From positions 1-6,501 of the forward strand of contig JALWDV010000808.1 of assembly GCA_027036755.1 (NCBI GenBank): a stretch of 6,501 bases of DNA, written 5' to 3'. Under the pieces are notes generated by a model. The model made no database searches. It was not told the origin of the DNA and saw only the letters and a list, made by a program, of their open reading frames with translations. The stretch comes from Anaerolineae bacterium. GTDB taxonomy: Bacteria > Chloroflexota > Anaerolineae > J102. Positions 5,710-6,501 of this stretch are shown here, piece by piece (the stretch's first letter is position 1; every line of letters begins with the position of its first letter). The translations under genes were made by a program, and so were the position numbers.

Positions 5710-6351
5710 ATGCCCGAAATCACCATCGAATTCGCCCGAACCCTCTACGAAAACGCGGACGCGGCCCACGCCTTTGATCACGTGTTGCGCGTGACCCGGC
5801 TGGCTGTCCACATCGCCCGGGCCGAGGGCGCAGACGCAGCCATCGTCCGCACCGCGGCCCTGCTCCACGACCTCGCGGATGAACGCAGCGATCATCACCT
5901 GGCCGGCGCGCGGCGGGCCAGCGAGCTGCTGAGCGACGCCCCGCCCGACTTCGCGGACGCGGTGGCCCACTGCATCGAAGCGCATCGCTTCAGCCAGCCC
6001 CCCGAACCCGCCACCCTGGAGGCCCGATGCCTGAACGACGCGGACAAGCTGGACGCCATCGGAGCCATTGGCGTGGCCCGGGTCTTCGCCTACGCGGGGA
6101 CCCATGGCAACCGTCTGTGGACCGCGCCCCTGCCCGTACTCGAACGCAGCATCGGGCCCGACCGCCGGGCCTATCGCCAGGCTCACGGCGGCGAGCGGGA
6201 TTACACGCCGGGCCATGAGCTTTTGTGCAAGCTGGCGGGCCTGGCCGAAAGCATGTACACCGAGACCGCGCGGCGCATGGCCCAAGAGCGCCACGAATAC
6301 ATGCTGTCCTTCTTCCGTCGACTGGATGAGGAGGCTCTGGGACGCCGATAA
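5710..6351 (+). CDS. HD-domain phosphohydrolase, YedJ-like, 213 aa
   Basis: A soluble, mostly alpha-helical HD-superfamily protein. The superfamily uses a divalent metal to hydrolyse phosphoesters, often of nucleotides. Visible motif residues are His24 (AFDHVLRV), His53-Asp54 (LLHDLAD), His87 and His92 (AHCIEAHRF), and Asp112 in NDADKLDAIGAIG (109-121). The last motif, followed by ARVFAYAG, strongly recalls E. coli YedJ and its relatives, which are of similar length. The substrate is unknown. The ATG at 5710 fits the family's N-terminus, but no Shine-Dalgarno is visible in the C-rich bases before it (CTCACCCCACCGCC). Translation may be leaderless or weak. It is divergent from the three minus-strand genes and stands alone in this window. 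A long minus-strand frame covering it is a high-GC shadow. Confidence 0.88.
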   Translation: MPEITIEFARTLYENADAAHAFDHVLRVTRLAVHIARAEGADAAIVRTAALLHDLADERSDHHLAGARRASELLSDAPPDFADAVAHCIEAHRFSQPPEPATLEARCLNDADKLDAIGAIGVARVFAYAGTHGNRLWTAPLPVLERSIGPDRRAYRQAHGGERDYTPGHELLCKLAGLAESMYTETARRMAQERHEYMLSFFRRLDEEALGRR

Positions 6352-6401
6352 GGGTGTGTCCAAAAATGAGTTGGAAAGTTAAAATGATCCATTCATGGGC
6401 G

Positions 6402-6497
6402 GGGCGCTTCGCGCCCGCCGCCAGCGCCGGGGGATGAAGTCCCCCGGCTAGAAACAGCGCCCCTGCGGGGCTAGCCGGATTTATCCGGCGCTGTTTT
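6402..6497. repeat. composite GC-rich palindrome (REP/BIME-like)
   Basis: A run of near-perfect hairpins: GGGCGC-TTC-GCGCCC (6402-6416), a 9-bp stem GCCGGGGGA/TCCCCCGGC with loop TGAAG (6426-6448), then a cloverleaf. The cloverleaf is closed by AAACAGCGCC (6452-6461) and GGCGCTGTTT (6487-6496) and contains GCCCC-TGC-GGGGC (6459-6471) and GCCGGAT-TT-ATCCGGC (6474-6489). The units CAGCGCCGG...CCGGCTAG at 6423-6451 and, inverted, at 6471-6493 are versions of one motif with different loops. It follows the HD gene and may continue past the window. Confidence 0.8.
6474..6497 (+). terminator. possible terminator of the HD-domain gene
   Basis: The 7-bp hairpin GCCGGAT-TT-ATCCGGC is followed by GCTGTTTT on the plus strand. 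The T-run is short and offset from the stem. The hairpin also belongs to the composite repeat, so a terminator role is only possible. Confidence 0.25.
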
Positions 6498-6501
6498 GTA
6501 G

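Noticed and set aside
5626..6363. A 245-codon open frame on the minus strand
   Set aside because: Shadow of the HD-domain gene. Its end lies inside the 103-bp repeat and its residues show no family motif.
6352..6400. GGGTGTGTCCAAAA near the HD stop, resembling an insertion sequence end
   Set aside because: There is no matching inverted end, transposase or target duplication in the window, so the resemblance cannot be supported.

Overview
The window is high-GC bacterial chromosome with four complete protein genes and an unusually rich set of non-coding palindromes and short tandem repeats. The combination of an EF-G2-type GTPase, a six-segment membrane protein starting with a 'WRRKKLW' motif, and dispersed GTCATTTCGA palindromes plus 7-bp repeats between genes resembles Chloroflexota (Anaerolineae-like) genomes. 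That placement is an inference from style, not a proven assignment. No tRNA, rRNA, CRISPR array, transposase or phage gene was seen.

Layout. Bases 1-264 hold a 103-bp palindromic repeat (copy 1) and a cluster of CGCAGAT/ATCTGCG words. Three genes follow on the minus strand. In their transcription order they are: a 451-aa zinc amidohydrolase of the MTA/SAH deaminase type (5119-3764), ended by a terminator; a 688-aa EF-G-like translational GTPase (3595-1529), ended by a TTCG-loop terminator; and a 342-aa polytopic membrane protein (1293-265). Each minus-strand gene seems to be its own transcription unit. The membrane protein has a perfect -10 box just after the EF-G terminator and a leader of about 150 nt. 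That leader can fold into a long branched stem, and part of the stem is also the strand that can mask the Shine-Dalgarno sequence.

A 590-bp intergenic stretch (5120-5709) separates the amidohydrolase from the divergent plus-strand HD-domain hydrolase (5710-6351). It holds a 182-bp inverted element with a two-block conserved motif, two pairs of head-to-head heptamer arrays, and copy 2 of the 103-bp repeat in the opposite orientation to copy 1. After the HD gene the window ends in a composite GC-rich palindrome of REP/BIME type.

The gene functions do not form an obvious pathway: purine-nucleoside salvage, translation elongation, an unknown membrane function and an unknown phosphohydrolase. The strongest candidates for something undescribed are the switch-like leader of the membrane protein gene and the inverted heptamer arrays that follow a common ACG-N4 rule.
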